A stretch of 64,000 bases of DNA, taken from NCBI RefSeq assembly GCF_014193655.1, contig NZ_JACHZQ010000007.1:124001-188000 (forward strand), given 5' to 3'. Made by a program: the position numbers and the translations under genes. This document shows positions 32,985-40,392 of this stretch, in pieces. The notes under the pieces are model-generated. The model ran no database searches and was not told where the DNA came from. It saw only the letters and a program-made list of their open reading frames with translations. The DNA is from Rhizobium sp. BK313. GTDB lineage: Bacteria; Pseudomonadota; Alphaproteobacteria; Rhizobiales; Rhizobiaceae. Each line of letters opens with the position of its first letter. The stretch's first letter is position 1.

Positions 32985-34115
32985 ATGGTGAAGCTAAAGG
33001 GAATGACCTGGTCGCATCCGCGCGGCTACGATCCGATGGTGGCATGTTCGAAACTCTGGTTGGAAAAGACCGGCGTCGAGATCACCTGGGAGAAGCGCTC
33101 GTTGCAGGACTTCGAATCCTTTCCCGTCGAAGAGCTTGCCGCGGCGTACGACCTCATCGTCATCGATCATCCGCATGTCGGCCAGATCACCCGCGAGGAC
33201 TGCCTGCTGCCGCTTGATGATGCTGCGCATGGGGATGAGCTTGCCGCGGTCGCTGCCGGCACGGTCGGCCGGTCCTATCCGAGCTATAACTGGCGGGGAC
33301 AGCAATGGGCTTTCCCGATCGACGCGGCAACACAGGTTCAGGCCTACCGACCAGATCGATTGAGCGGGCCGACAAGCGATCTTGCCGAGATCATACCGCT
33401 GGTGGCCAAGGGAAAGGCGATCCTGCCGATGCGGCCGCCGCATTCGCTGATGACCTTCTTCACCCTAGCGGCCCATCTCGGCACACCCTGCAGCGTCGAG
33501 GGACCGGAGTTCATTGCCAAGGCGGATGGCGAAATCGTGCTCGACTGGATGGCGCGGATCGTCGATGCCATGGATGCCAGGTGCTACGAAATGGACCCGA
33601 TCGCCGTCCTCGATCTGATGGGTGAGCCGGATTGCCCCTATGACGTCGCTCCCTTCATTTATGGGTATGTCAGCTATTCCTTTGCCGGATTCAGACCAGC
33701 GCGTATTGCCTTTGCCGACATGCCCGTGATCGATGGTCGCGCTCCCAACGGCTCGGCGCTCGGCGGCACAGGCATTGCCGTTTCGGCTAAGACGCAGGCG
33801 CCGGAGGAGGCCAAGGCCTTTGCGCGCTGGATCGCCGGCGGCCCGGTGCAAGCGGGCGCCTATGCCAGAGGCAACGGCCAGCCCGGCCATTCCGACGCCT
33901 GGGTCAACGATGCCGTCAACGTGGCGGCGCTCGATTTCTACCGGAATACGCGCGCCACATTGGAGGGGGCATATGTCCGGCCGCGTCACGACGGCTACAT
34001 GGCTTTCCAGAGTGAGGCATCGGACATTATTACCCATGGACTGCGCACCGCCGAGCGGCATACAGTCCTGCTCGACAAGCTCAACCGGCTCTTCGCGCAA
34101 TCGTTCGAAGGTTAG
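32985..34115 (+). CDS. solute-binding-protein-like protein without a signal peptide
   Basis: Protein of 376 residues related to family 1 extracellular solute-binding proteins (KLWLEKTGVEITWE, WRGQQWAFPIDAATQVQAYR, PEEAKAFARWIAGG). Yet the N-terminus MVKLKGMTWSHPRGYD has no hydrophobic segment, so it should stay in the cytoplasm. The long reading frame upstream gives no in-frame signal. It lies between a MaoC and an SDR gene, not next to transport genes. A similar signal-less gene occurs beside CaiB and MaoC genes in other Proteobacteria, as far as I recall. Function unknown; it may bind the pathway acid or CoA ester, or have become an enzyme subunit. ATG at 32982 is an alternative start. Confidence 0.8.
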   Translation: MVKLKGMTWSHPRGYDPMVACSKLWLEKTGVEITWEKRSLQDFESFPVEELAAAYDLIVIDHPHVGQITREDCLLPLDDAAHGDELAAVAAGTVGRSYPSYNWRGQQWAFPIDAATQVQAYRPDRLSGPTSDLAEIIPLVAKGKAILPMRPPHSLMTFFTLAAHLGTPCSVEGPEFIAKADGEIVLDWMARIVDAMDARCYEMDPIAVLDLMGEPDCPYDVAPFIYGYVSYSFAGFRPARIAFADMPVIDGRAPNGSALGGTGIAVSAKTQAPEEAKAFARWIAGGPVQAGAYARGNGQPGHSDAWVNDAVNVAALDFYRNTRATLEGAYVRPRHDGYMAFQSEASDIITHGLRTAERHTVLLDKLNRLFAQSFEG

Positions 34116-34165
34116 AGCACGACGGCTCCCGCAGAGGCGTCGCCTAGCTCTAGCTGTTTGTTTTC

Positions 34166-34208
34166 GCATGATCTTCCAATCGGCGGATTATCCGTTTGAA
34201 GATCATGC
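34166..34208. repeat. nested rhizobial palindromic element before the SDR gene
   Basis: GCATGATCTTC (34166-34176) pairs perfectly with GAAGATCATGC (34198-34208), and CGGATTATCCG forms an inner hairpin. GCATGATC...GATCATGC elements are common between rhizobial genes. It lies within a gap in the operon, with a remnant TAGAGC...GCTCTAG motif to its left. Confidence 0.6.
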
Positions 34209-34230
34209 CATGGAGGAAAGGATCAGGATT

Positions 34231-34962
34231 ATGGGTCACGGATTGGAAGGCAAGAAGGTCGTCATCACGGCGGCAGGACAGGGCATCGGCCGGGCGACAG
34301 CGGAGCGCTTCATTTCGCTCGGTGCGCATGTGTTCGCCACCGACATCAACGAGCAGACGCTCTCGACGCTGGAAGGTGCCAGCAAGCATGTGTTGAACGT
34401 GCTCGACAGCGCCGCGGTCAAGGCTTACGCGGACGAACTCGGCCCGATCGACGTGCTCTTCAATTGCGCCGGCTTCGTGCATGCCGGCACCATCCTCGAC
34501 TGCGAAGAGAAGGATTGGGATTTCTCCTTCAACCTCAATGCCAAGGCGATGTATACGACCTGCCGCACCTTCCTGCCGGGCATGCTGGAGAAGGGCAAAG
34601 GCTCGATCGTCAACATGTCGTCCGTCGCCTCAAGCGTAAAGGGCGTGCCGAACCGCTTCGCCTATTGCGCCTCCAAGGCCGCCGTCATCGGCCTCACCAA
34701 GTCGATCGCGGCCGATTTCGTATCCAAGGGTATCCGCATCAATGCCATTTGCCCGGGCACGGTCGACAGCCCGTCGCTGCATGAGCGCCTGCGCGCTACC
34801 GGCGACTATGAGAAAGCCATGGCCGATTTCATCGCCCGTCAGCCGATGGGCCGCATCGCCGATGCCAACGAGATCGCAGCTCTTGTAACCTATCTGGCCG
34901 GTGACGAGGCGGGCTTCACCACCGGCCAGATCCACGTCGTCGACGGCGGCTGGACGGCCTGA
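34231..34962 (+). CDS. SDR-family dehydrogenase, 2-keto-3-deoxy-L-fuconate dehydrogenase / DHRS6 type
   Basis: NAD-dependent short-chain dehydrogenase of 243 residues. Glycine motif TAAGQGIG (13-20), Asp38 after the second strand (NAD preference), NMSSVASSVKG (128-138) and Tyr145/Lys149. Long blocks such as VLFNCAGFVHAGTILDCEE and KGIRINAICPGTVDSPSL match human DHRS6/BDH2 nearly word for word, including Arg142, whose human equivalent binds the substrate carboxylate. In bacterial L-fucose oxidation this protein type oxidises 2-keto-3-deoxy-L-fuconate at C4. The ATG at 34231 has AAGGA upstream; an ATG at 34210 is also in frame. It is the last gene of the rightward operon. Confidence 0.88.
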   Translation: MGHGLEGKKVVITAAGQGIGRATAERFISLGAHVFATDINEQTLSTLEGASKHVLNVLDSAAVKAYADELGPIDVLFNCAGFVHAGTILDCEEKDWDFSFNLNAKAMYTTCRTFLPGMLEKGKGSIVNMSSVASSVKGVPNRFAYCASKAAVIGLTKSIAADFVSKGIRINAICPGTVDSPSLHERLRATGDYEKAMADFIARQPMGRIADANEIAALVTYLAGDEAGFTTGQIHVVDGGWTA

Positions 34963-34983
34963 ATTCTCGTTCTCTCCAAGAAT

Positions 34984-35012
34984 AGAGGCCTCGCATTGCG
35001 GGGCCTCTTTTT
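34984..35012 (+). terminator. intrinsic terminator of the rightward sugar-oxidation operon
   Basis: AGAGGCCTCGC (34984-34994) pairs with GCGGGGCCTCT (34998-35008) with one G:U pair and a three-base loop; T's follow. It closes the long operon that begins with the binding protein at 25.6 kb. Confidence 0.85.
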
Positions 35013-35072
35013 GTTTGCCACTTCCCTCAGAGAATCTATATCTGAGCGATGGTTAGCGATTGGGAGAGCGGT

Positions 35073-35747
35073 ATGGATACGAACGGACAGCAGCATCGTT
35101 CCAGGGCCGCTGTGCTGCTACGCAAGCATCAGGTTATTCTTGTCAGCGTCGCGGTTGGCATCGCGGTCTTCATGCTTCTGACTTCGGGTACCTTCGACGC
35201 AAGCAATGCGCTTACTAGCTGGAACGCTACCGCCATCGTCTACATAGGGTACAGCCTGTACCGGATGCTGACGTCCGACGCGCATCGTATCCGAAAGCGT
35301 TCCGCCGATCTTGATTTTTCGGATGCATTTCTGCTGTTCCTCTCGATCGCGGCCGCACTTGCCAGCATCGGCGGCATCGCTTTGGAACTGCTCGGCGTCA
35401 AGGAGGCGCCGCCGGAGGTGGCGCTTTTCCGCGCGGCGACGGCGATCGTGACGATTTTGATTTCCTGGGTGTTCCTGCACATACTCTTCACCACCCACTA
35501 TGCGCACCGTTTCTACGGCGATCTGGAAAAGGGGCAGGGGTTGAAATTCGCCGAACCGGTGGAGGAGCCCATCTATTGGGATTTCCTCTATTTTTCCTTC
35601 ACTATCGGCGTCGCCGCCCAGACCGCCGATATCGGCGTCTCCTCCGTCAGCATGCGCAAGCTGGTGCTGTTGCACGCCATCCTGTCGTTCCTGTTCAATA
35701 CGACGATCCTGGCGCTTGCGATCAATGTCGGGGCGAGCCTGGTGTAG
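35073..35747 (+). CDS. DUF1345 integral membrane protein
   Basis: Inner-membrane protein of 224 residues with five to six hydrophobic segments (about 18-37, 50-66, 88-110, 122-143, 175-190, 200-222). The WDFLYFSFTIGVAAQTADIGV block near 174-194 is the hallmark of the DUF1345 family. Function is unknown. The ATG at 35073 follows TGGGAGAG; an ATG at 35049 would add eight residues. It stands alone between a terminator and a convergent small gene. Confidence 0.83.
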   Translation: MDTNGQQHRSRAAVLLRKHQVILVSVAVGIAVFMLLTSGTFDASNALTSWNATAIVYIGYSLYRMLTSDAHRIRKRSADLDFSDAFLLFLSIAAALASIGGIALELLGVKEAPPEVALFRAATAIVTILISWVFLHILFTTHYAHRFYGDLEKGQGLKFAEPVEEPIYWDFLYFSFTIGVAAQTADIGVSSVSMRKLVLLHAILSFLFNTTILALAINVGASLV

Positions 35748-35783
35748 CCCGCCCCTCGAAAGCTTCGTTGAAGTATCGTCTGT

Positions 35784-35957
35784 TTAAAGCACGGCGTTAC
35801 CGGCCATCACCGCCATGATCAGGAACACCAGGAAGACGATCAGGAAGATCGCAAAGAGCACGCGGGCGATCGTCGCCGTTGCGGCTGAGACGCCGGAAAA
35901 GCCGAAAAAGCCGGCTATCAGGGAAATCACGAAGAATATTAAAGCCCACTTCAGCAT
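35784..35957 (-). CDS. DUF1328-family small membrane protein (57 aa)
   Basis: Reading the minus strand gives a 57-residue protein, MLKWALIFFVISLIAGFFG..., with two hydrophobic segments (about 3-24 and 31-52), as in the YtjA/DUF1328 family of two-helix inner-membrane peptides. AGGAGA lies about six bases before the ATG. An EcfG-type promoter is placed so that the 5' leader would be about 25 bases. Members are often stress-induced; the molecular role is unknown. Confidence 0.85.
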   Translation of the reverse strand: MLKWALIFFVISLIAGFFGFSGVSAATATIARVLFAIFLIVFLVFLIMAVMAGNAVL

Positions 35958-35989
35958 TAGAAAATCTCCTCTGCGTTGCGCTTAACGAA

Positions 35990-36014
35990 GACGCAGGAAA
36001 GGGGAAATTGTTCC
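35990..36014 (-). promoter_or_regulatory. EcfG-type stress promoter for the DUF1328 gene
   Basis: On the minus strand GGAAC (36014-36010), a 16-bp spacer and CGTC (35993-35990) fit the EcfG consensus apart from the last base. The -10 element ends 33 bp upstream of the ATG, which suits a short leader. Confidence 0.6.
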
Positions 36015-36032
36015 GATGCCGTTTCGATTGCA

Positions 36033-36056
36033 GCCTCCTCTCCGGAGAGAGGAGGC
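36033..36056. terminator. perfect hairpin between the aldehyde dehydrogenase and DUF1328 genes
   Basis: GCCTCCTCTC (36033-36042), loop CGGA, GAGAGGAGGC (36047-36056): a perfect 10-bp stem just after the dehydrogenase stop. There is no clear T-run; it probably ends transcription of the polyamine operon or is a small palindromic repeat. Confidence 0.6.
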
Positions 36057-36063
36057 TTGAAAC

Positions 36064-37491
36064 TCAAGTGTGGTTGATCATCACATGCCGGACAGCGGTG
36101 TAGTCTTCCAGCGCGTAGACCGACATGTCTTTGCCGTAGCCGGATTGCTTCAGGCCGCCATGAGGCATTTCGTTGACCAGCATGAAGTGGGTGTTGATCC
36201 AGGTGCAGCCATATTGCAGGCGGGCGGCGGTTTGCATGCCGCGGCTGATGTCCTTGGTCCAGACGGAGGAGGCAAGGCCGTAGTCGCTGTCGTTGGCCCA
36301 GGCGACGGCGTCGTCGGTATTGGTAAAACGAGTGACGGAGACAACGGGGCCGAAGACTTCGCGACGGACGATCTCATCGTCCTGCGTGGCGCCGGCCACT
36401 ACGGTTGGGGTGTAGAAGAAGCCTCGGTCGCCGGAGGTTTTGCCGCCGGTGGTGATCTGCATATGCTTGTGTTCGGCGGCGCGCGTGACGAAGCTTTCCA
36501 CGCGGTCACGTTGGCGCTTGGAGATCAGCGGGCCGATTTCGTTTTCGGTGTCGTCAGCCAGGTTGAACTTGATGCTGGAGACGGCGGAGGTGAGGTCGGC
36601 GACAAAATTGTCATAGACCTTGGCGTCGGCATAGATGCGGCAGGCGGCGGTGCAGTCCTGGCCGGCATTGTAGTAGCCGAAGGTCCTGATGCCTGCGACG
36701 ACGGCATCGATGTCGGCATCATCGAAGACGATAACCGGGGCCTTGCCGCCGAGCTCGAGATGCGTGCGCTTCACCGTTTTGGCGGCGGCCTGCAGCACTT
36801 TCTTGCCGGTGGCGACATCGCCGGTAATGGAGACCATGCTGATTTTCGCATGGTTGATCAGCGCGTTGCCGACGCTCTCGCCGCGGCCGAGGATGACATT
36901 GACGACGCCCTCCGGCAGGATGTCCGTCAGCAGCTTCGCCATCTTCAGCGCCGTCAGCGGCGTCTGTTCGGACGGCTTGAAGACGACGGTGTTGCCGCCG
37001 GCAATGGCTGGCGCCAGTTTCCACGCCATCATCATCAGCGGATAGTTCCACGGCGCGATCGACCCGACGATGCCGATCGGATCGCGGCGGATCATCGAGG
37101 TGTGGCCGGGCAGGTATTCGCCGGCGACCGGGCCATGCAGGTTGCGCACCGCGCCGGCAAAGAAGCGGTAGCAGTCGACGATGGCGGGGATCTCGTCATT
37201 GAGGACGGCGTTGATCGGCTTGCCGCAGTTCAGCGCTTCCAGCGCTGCAAAGCTTTCGGCATCCCTCTCGATGGCGTCGGCGATCTTCAGGAGATAGGCG
37301 GAGCGCTGGCCAGGCGTCGTCTGCGACCAGCTCGCGAAAGCTTTTTCGGCAGAGTCGACGGCAGCATCGATCTGGCCGAGCGAGGCTTCCGGCAGCTTGA
37401 GTACGATCTCACCGGTCTTCGGGTTGAGGATATGCTCTTCCGTCTCCGTGCCGGCCTCAAAGCGGGAGCCGATCAGCATTTGGGTATCCAT
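36064..37491 (-). CDS. gamma-aminobutyraldehyde dehydrogenase-like aldehyde dehydrogenase
   Basis: NAD-dependent aldehyde dehydrogenase of 475 residues. Catalytic Cys280 in YNAGQDCTAAC, Glu246 in LELGGKAP and the cofactor region APWNYPLMMMAWKLAPA are intact. Length and the NAGQDC motif fit the PatD/YdcW group, which oxidises 4-aminobutyraldehyde from putrescine to GABA. The ATG at 37491 follows AGGGAGATTATT. In E. coli ydcW follows ydcSTUV; here too it is the last gene behind a polyamine-type ABC system, which supports putrescine-derived substrates. Confidence 0.87.
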   Translation of the reverse strand: MDTQMLIGSRFEAGTETEEHILNPKTGEIVLKLPEASLGQIDAAVDSAEKAFASWSQTTPGQRSAYLLKIADAIERDAESFAALEALNCGKPINAVLNDEIPAIVDCYRFFAGAVRNLHGPVAGEYLPGHTSMIRRDPIGIVGSIAPWNYPLMMMAWKLAPAIAGGNTVVFKPSEQTPLTALKMAKLLTDILPEGVVNVILGRGESVGNALINHAKISMVSITGDVATGKKVLQAAAKTVKRTHLELGGKAPVIVFDDADIDAVVAGIRTFGYYNAGQDCTAACRIYADAKVYDNFVADLTSAVSSIKFNLADDTENEIGPLISKRQRDRVESFVTRAAEHKHMQITTGGKTSGDRGFFYTPTVVAGATQDDEIVRREVFGPVVSVTRFTNTDDAVAWANDSDYGLASSVWTKDISRGMQTAARLQYGCTWINTHFMLVNEMPHGGLKQSGYGKDMSVYALEDYTAVRHVMINHT

Positions 37492-37504
37492 AATAATCTC
37501 CCTT

Positions 37505-38320
37505 TCATTTGCCGCCGCCGGCGATTTGGTCGCCGTCGCGGGTAAGATAGTAGGCTGCCAGGATCGGCAGGAAGGTGACGAGCACCACGACCATGGCGAC
37601 GACATTGGTAACAGGGCGCTGGCGTGGCCTGATCAGCTCCTCAAGCATCCAGATGGGCAATGTCATCTGCTGGCCACCGGTGAAGGTGGTGACGATGACT
37701 TCGTCGAAGGAAAGCGCGAAGGCAAGCATGCCGCCGGCGAGCAGCGCCGTGCCGATATTCGGCAGGATGATATGTCGGAAGGTCTGGAAACCGTCGGCAC
37801 CGAGGTCCATCGAGGCTTCGATCAGCGAACCGGAGGTACGGCGGAAGCGGGCGACGGCATTGTTGTAGACCACGACGACACAGAAGGTGGCGTGGCCGAG
37901 GACGATCGTCCAGACCGAAAACGGAATATCGAACAGGCTGAAAGCCGAGCGCAGCGCAATGCCGGTGATGATGCCGGGGAGCGCAATCGGCAGGATCACC
38001 AGCAGCGAGATTGCCTCGCGTCCGAAGAATTTCGTCTGGCTGACGGCGGCGGCGCAGAGCGTGCCGAGCACCAGGGCGATCGCGGTCGCGACGGTCGCCA
38101 CCTGAACCGACAGCGCCAGGGACGACCAGACATCCGGCCGATTCCAGGCAATGCCGAACCATTGCAGCGTAAAGCCCGGCGGCGGCCACTGATAGCTCTT
38201 CTCCTCCGTCGTGAAAGCATAGACAAAGATCAGCAGGATGGGCAGATGCAGGAAGAGCAGCCCGCAGGCGGCTGCGATCTTCAGTGGCAGGGAAGCGTGT
38301 TGGCCGCGATCAGAGCGCAT
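37505..38320 (-). CDS. polyamine-type ABC transporter permease (YdcV/PotC type)
   Basis: Inner-membrane permease of 271 residues with six hydrophobic segments and the EAA loop EASMDLGADGFQTFRHIILP. Start ATG at 38320 with GGGAGC upstream; it overlaps the end of the preceding permease gene by 11 bp. It belongs to the spermidine/putrescine importer subfamily by its GQQMTLPIWMLEELIRPRQRP stretch near the C-terminus. Fourth gene of the operon SBP-ATPase-permease-permease-aldehyde dehydrogenase. Confidence 0.87.
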   Translation of the reverse strand: MRSDRGQHASLPLKIAAACGLLFLHLPILLIFVYAFTTEEKSYQWPPPGFTLQWFGIAWNRPDVWSSLALSVQVATVATAIALVLGTLCAAAVSQTKFFGREAISLLVILPIALPGIITGIALRSAFSLFDIPFSVWTIVLGHATFCVVVVYNNAVARFRRTSGSLIEASMDLGADGFQTFRHIILPNIGTALLAGGMLAFALSFDEVIVTTFTGGQQMTLPIWMLEELIRPRQRPVTNVVAMVVVLVTFLPILAAYYLTRDGDQIAGGGK

Positions 38321-39281
38321 CGAAAGCTCCCTGTTTCTTGGCGATCCAGAGATAGATGGCCATGATGACGATCGGCACGACCGAGAAGGCGGCAGCGAGC
38401 GGCACGTTGCCGGCCGTGCCCTGCTGCGCATAGACCGCCTGGCCGATGAAGAGGCGCGACGAGCCGATGATCTGCGGAATGATGTAGTCGCCGAGCGTCA
38501 GCGAGAAGGTGAAGATCGAGCCGGCAACGATACCGGGCAGTGCAAGTGGCAGCAGAACGGTGCGGAAAGTCTGGTTCGGCGTGGCGCCGAGATCGGAGGA
38601 GGCTTCTAGGAGGTTGGCCGGCACGCGTTCAAGGGCAGCCTGGGTCGGCAGGATCATATAGGGCAGCCAGATATAAACGAAGACCAGGAACGTGCCGATG
38701 TAGCTCACCGAAAGCGAATTGCCGCCGACGATGGGCAGATTAAGCACGCCATCGAGCAGCCAGCCGAGATAGAGCTTGTCGAAAAGCCAGGTCAAAATGC
38801 CTTCCTTGGCGAGGATCAGCTTCCAGGCGTAGACCTTGACCAGATAGCTCGACCAGAGCGGCAACATGACACCGAGATAGAACAGCGCCTTCCATTTTCC
38901 CCTGGCATAACGTGCCGCATAATAGGCGATCGGGAAGGCGACGAAGGAGGAGGCGACGGTCACCAGCGCCGCCATCACGATCGTGCGGATGATGATGTCG
39001 AAATTGGCGGAATTCAAAAGCTGCGCGTAGGTCGAGAGCGTGAATTCGTAATTCACCATTCCGGAGAAATCGTCGATCGAAAAGAAGCTCTGCAGGAGCA
39101 GCGCGATCAACGAGCCGATATAGATAATGCCGAGCCAGAGCAGTGGCGGCGTCAGCATCAGGAAAAGCAAGAGTTTCGGACGACGCCAGAAGAGATCGGA
39201 CAGGCGGCCGAAGAAACCGCCGCGGCTGGGCAGGATCGAGGTGGCCGCCGGCGCAGCCGTGGTGATAGCGGCTGATATCAT
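38310..39281 (-). CDS. polyamine-type ABC transporter permease (YdcU/PotB type)
   Basis: Permease of 323 residues: a 40-residue cytoplasmic N-terminus, then six hydrophobic segments; the coupling loop reads EASSDLGATPNQTFRTVLLP. The ATG at 39281 overlaps the ATPase stop as ATGA, so translation is coupled. Pairs with the next gene product to form the channel. PotB-type signatures include LPLWSSYLVKVYAWKLIL. Confidence 0.87.
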   Translation of the reverse strand: MISAAITTAAPAATSILPSRGGFFGRLSDLFWRRPKLLLFLMLTPPLLWLGIIYIGSLIALLLQSFFSIDDFSGMVNYEFTLSTYAQLLNSANFDIIIRTIVMAALVTVASSFVAFPIAYYAARYARGKWKALFYLGVMLPLWSSYLVKVYAWKLILAKEGILTWLFDKLYLGWLLDGVLNLPIVGGNSLSVSYIGTFLVFVYIWLPYMILPTQAALERVPANLLEASSDLGATPNQTFRTVLLPLALPGIVAGSIFTFSLTLGDYIIPQIIGSSRLFIGQAVYAQQGTAGNVPLAAAFSVVPIVIMAIYLWIAKKQGAFDAL

Positions 39282-40264
39282 GCGGCGTCGTCCATATAGT
39301 GTATGTCTGACGGCAGCCAGGCGATGCGCACGGAAGTACCGGTTTCCGGAATCGGCTGACCGGCCGGCACGGTGACATGCATCCGCGTACCATGGGCTTC
39401 CACCGAAAGGCGGGTGGCAGCGCCGAGAAAGCTGGTTGCTTGCACCGTCGCCGGAACACCGGCATCCTGGGTCAATCGGATTGCCTCCGGCCGCAGGCTC
39501 GCCCAACGCCGTTCTCCGCCGAGCGATGACATGGTCTCAGGGGCGATCACATTGGAGGAGCCGACGAAATCGGCGACGAATCTGGTCTTCGGCCGCTGAT
39601 AGATGTCGTGTGGTGTACCCTCCTGGACGATCCTGCCGTTGTTGAAGACGGCGACGCGGTCGGCCATGGAGAGCGCTTCGCCCTGATCGTGGGTGACGAA
39701 CACGAAGGTGATGCCGAGCGCTCGCTGCAGGCTCTTCAGTTCCTCTTGCATCTGCTCGCGCAGTTTCAGGTCCAGTGCACCAAGTGGCTCGTCGAGAAGA
39801 AGAACCTTCGGCTTGTTGACGAGGGCGCGGGCGAGCGCCACGCGTTGACGCTGGCCGCCGGAGAGCTGGCCGGGGCGGCGGGCGCCATAGCCCGGCAGCT
39901 TCACCAGTTCGAGCGCCTGTTCAGCGGCCCTCAGTCTTTCGGCCTTGCCGATGCCCTTGACCATCAGCCCGTAGGCGACGTTGTCGAGGATGTTGAGATG
40001 CGGGAAGAGAGCATAGTCCTGAAAGACGGTGTTGACGTTGCGGCGATAGGGGGGCACGCCCTCGGCGGTTTCGCCGAAGATCTCGATATGACCGCCGGTG
40101 GGTTGCTCGAAACCGGCGATGAGTCGCAGGCAAGTGGTCTTGCCGGAGCCGGAGGGGCCGAGCATGGCAAAGAATTCGCCGGACGCGATCTCCAGATCGA
40201 CGTGGTCTACGGCGCGGACCTGGCCGAAATGGCGCGATACCTGCTGGAAACGAACAGCGGTCAT
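39278..40264 (-). CDS. polyamine-type ABC transporter ATP-binding protein (YdcT/PotA type)
   Basis: ATPase of 328 residues. Walker A GPSGSGKTT, Q-loop FQDYALFPHLNI, signature LSGGQRQRVALARA, Walker B VLLLDEPLGALDLKLREQMQ in separate parts, switch FVTHDQGEALSM, then a TOBE domain from about 240 (SLRPEAIRL). The ATG at 40264 was chosen since the longer reading lacks any ribosome site and crosses an inverted repeat. Energises uptake with the two permeases that follow. Confidence 0.9.
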   Translation of the reverse strand: MTAVRFQQVSRHFGQVRAVDHVDLEIASGEFFAMLGPSGSGKTTCLRLIAGFEQPTGGHIEIFGETAEGVPPYRRNVNTVFQDYALFPHLNILDNVAYGLMVKGIGKAERLRAAEQALELVKLPGYGARRPGQLSGGQRQRVALARALVNKPKVLLLDEPLGALDLKLREQMQEELKSLQRALGITFVFVTHDQGEALSMADRVAVFNNGRIVQEGTPHDIYQRPKTRFVADFVGSSNVIAPETMSSLGGERRWASLRPEAIRLTQDAGVPATVQATSFLGAATRLSVEAHGTRMHVTVPAGQPIPETGTSVRIAWLPSDIHYMDDAA

Positions 40265-40339
40265 GGGATGCTCCGGGGTATGCAGAGATGACGGCCATAT
40301 TTCGTCGCGTCTCTCTGTTTGGAAAAGGGCGCAGTGAGG

Positions 40340-40374
40340 CGATGAGGGGATCTTGATGTCCTGTCCCCTCATCG
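40340..40374 (-). other. inverted repeat between binding-protein and ATPase genes
   Basis: CGATGAGGGGA (40340-40350) pairs with TCCCCTCATCG (40364-40374), a perfect 11-bp stem with a 13-base loop. It occupies the 128-bp gap after the binding-protein stop, the same place where the two other importer operons carry hairpins; there is no T-run. Confidence 0.6.
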
Positions 40375-40392
40375 TCCCATGATCGACGTGAG

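Noticed and set aside
36070..37545. 491-codon plus-strand frame opposite the aldehyde dehydrogenase
   Set aside because: Gly/Asp/Val-rich antisense frame with no motif; the minus-strand dehydrogenase has intact catalytic residues.
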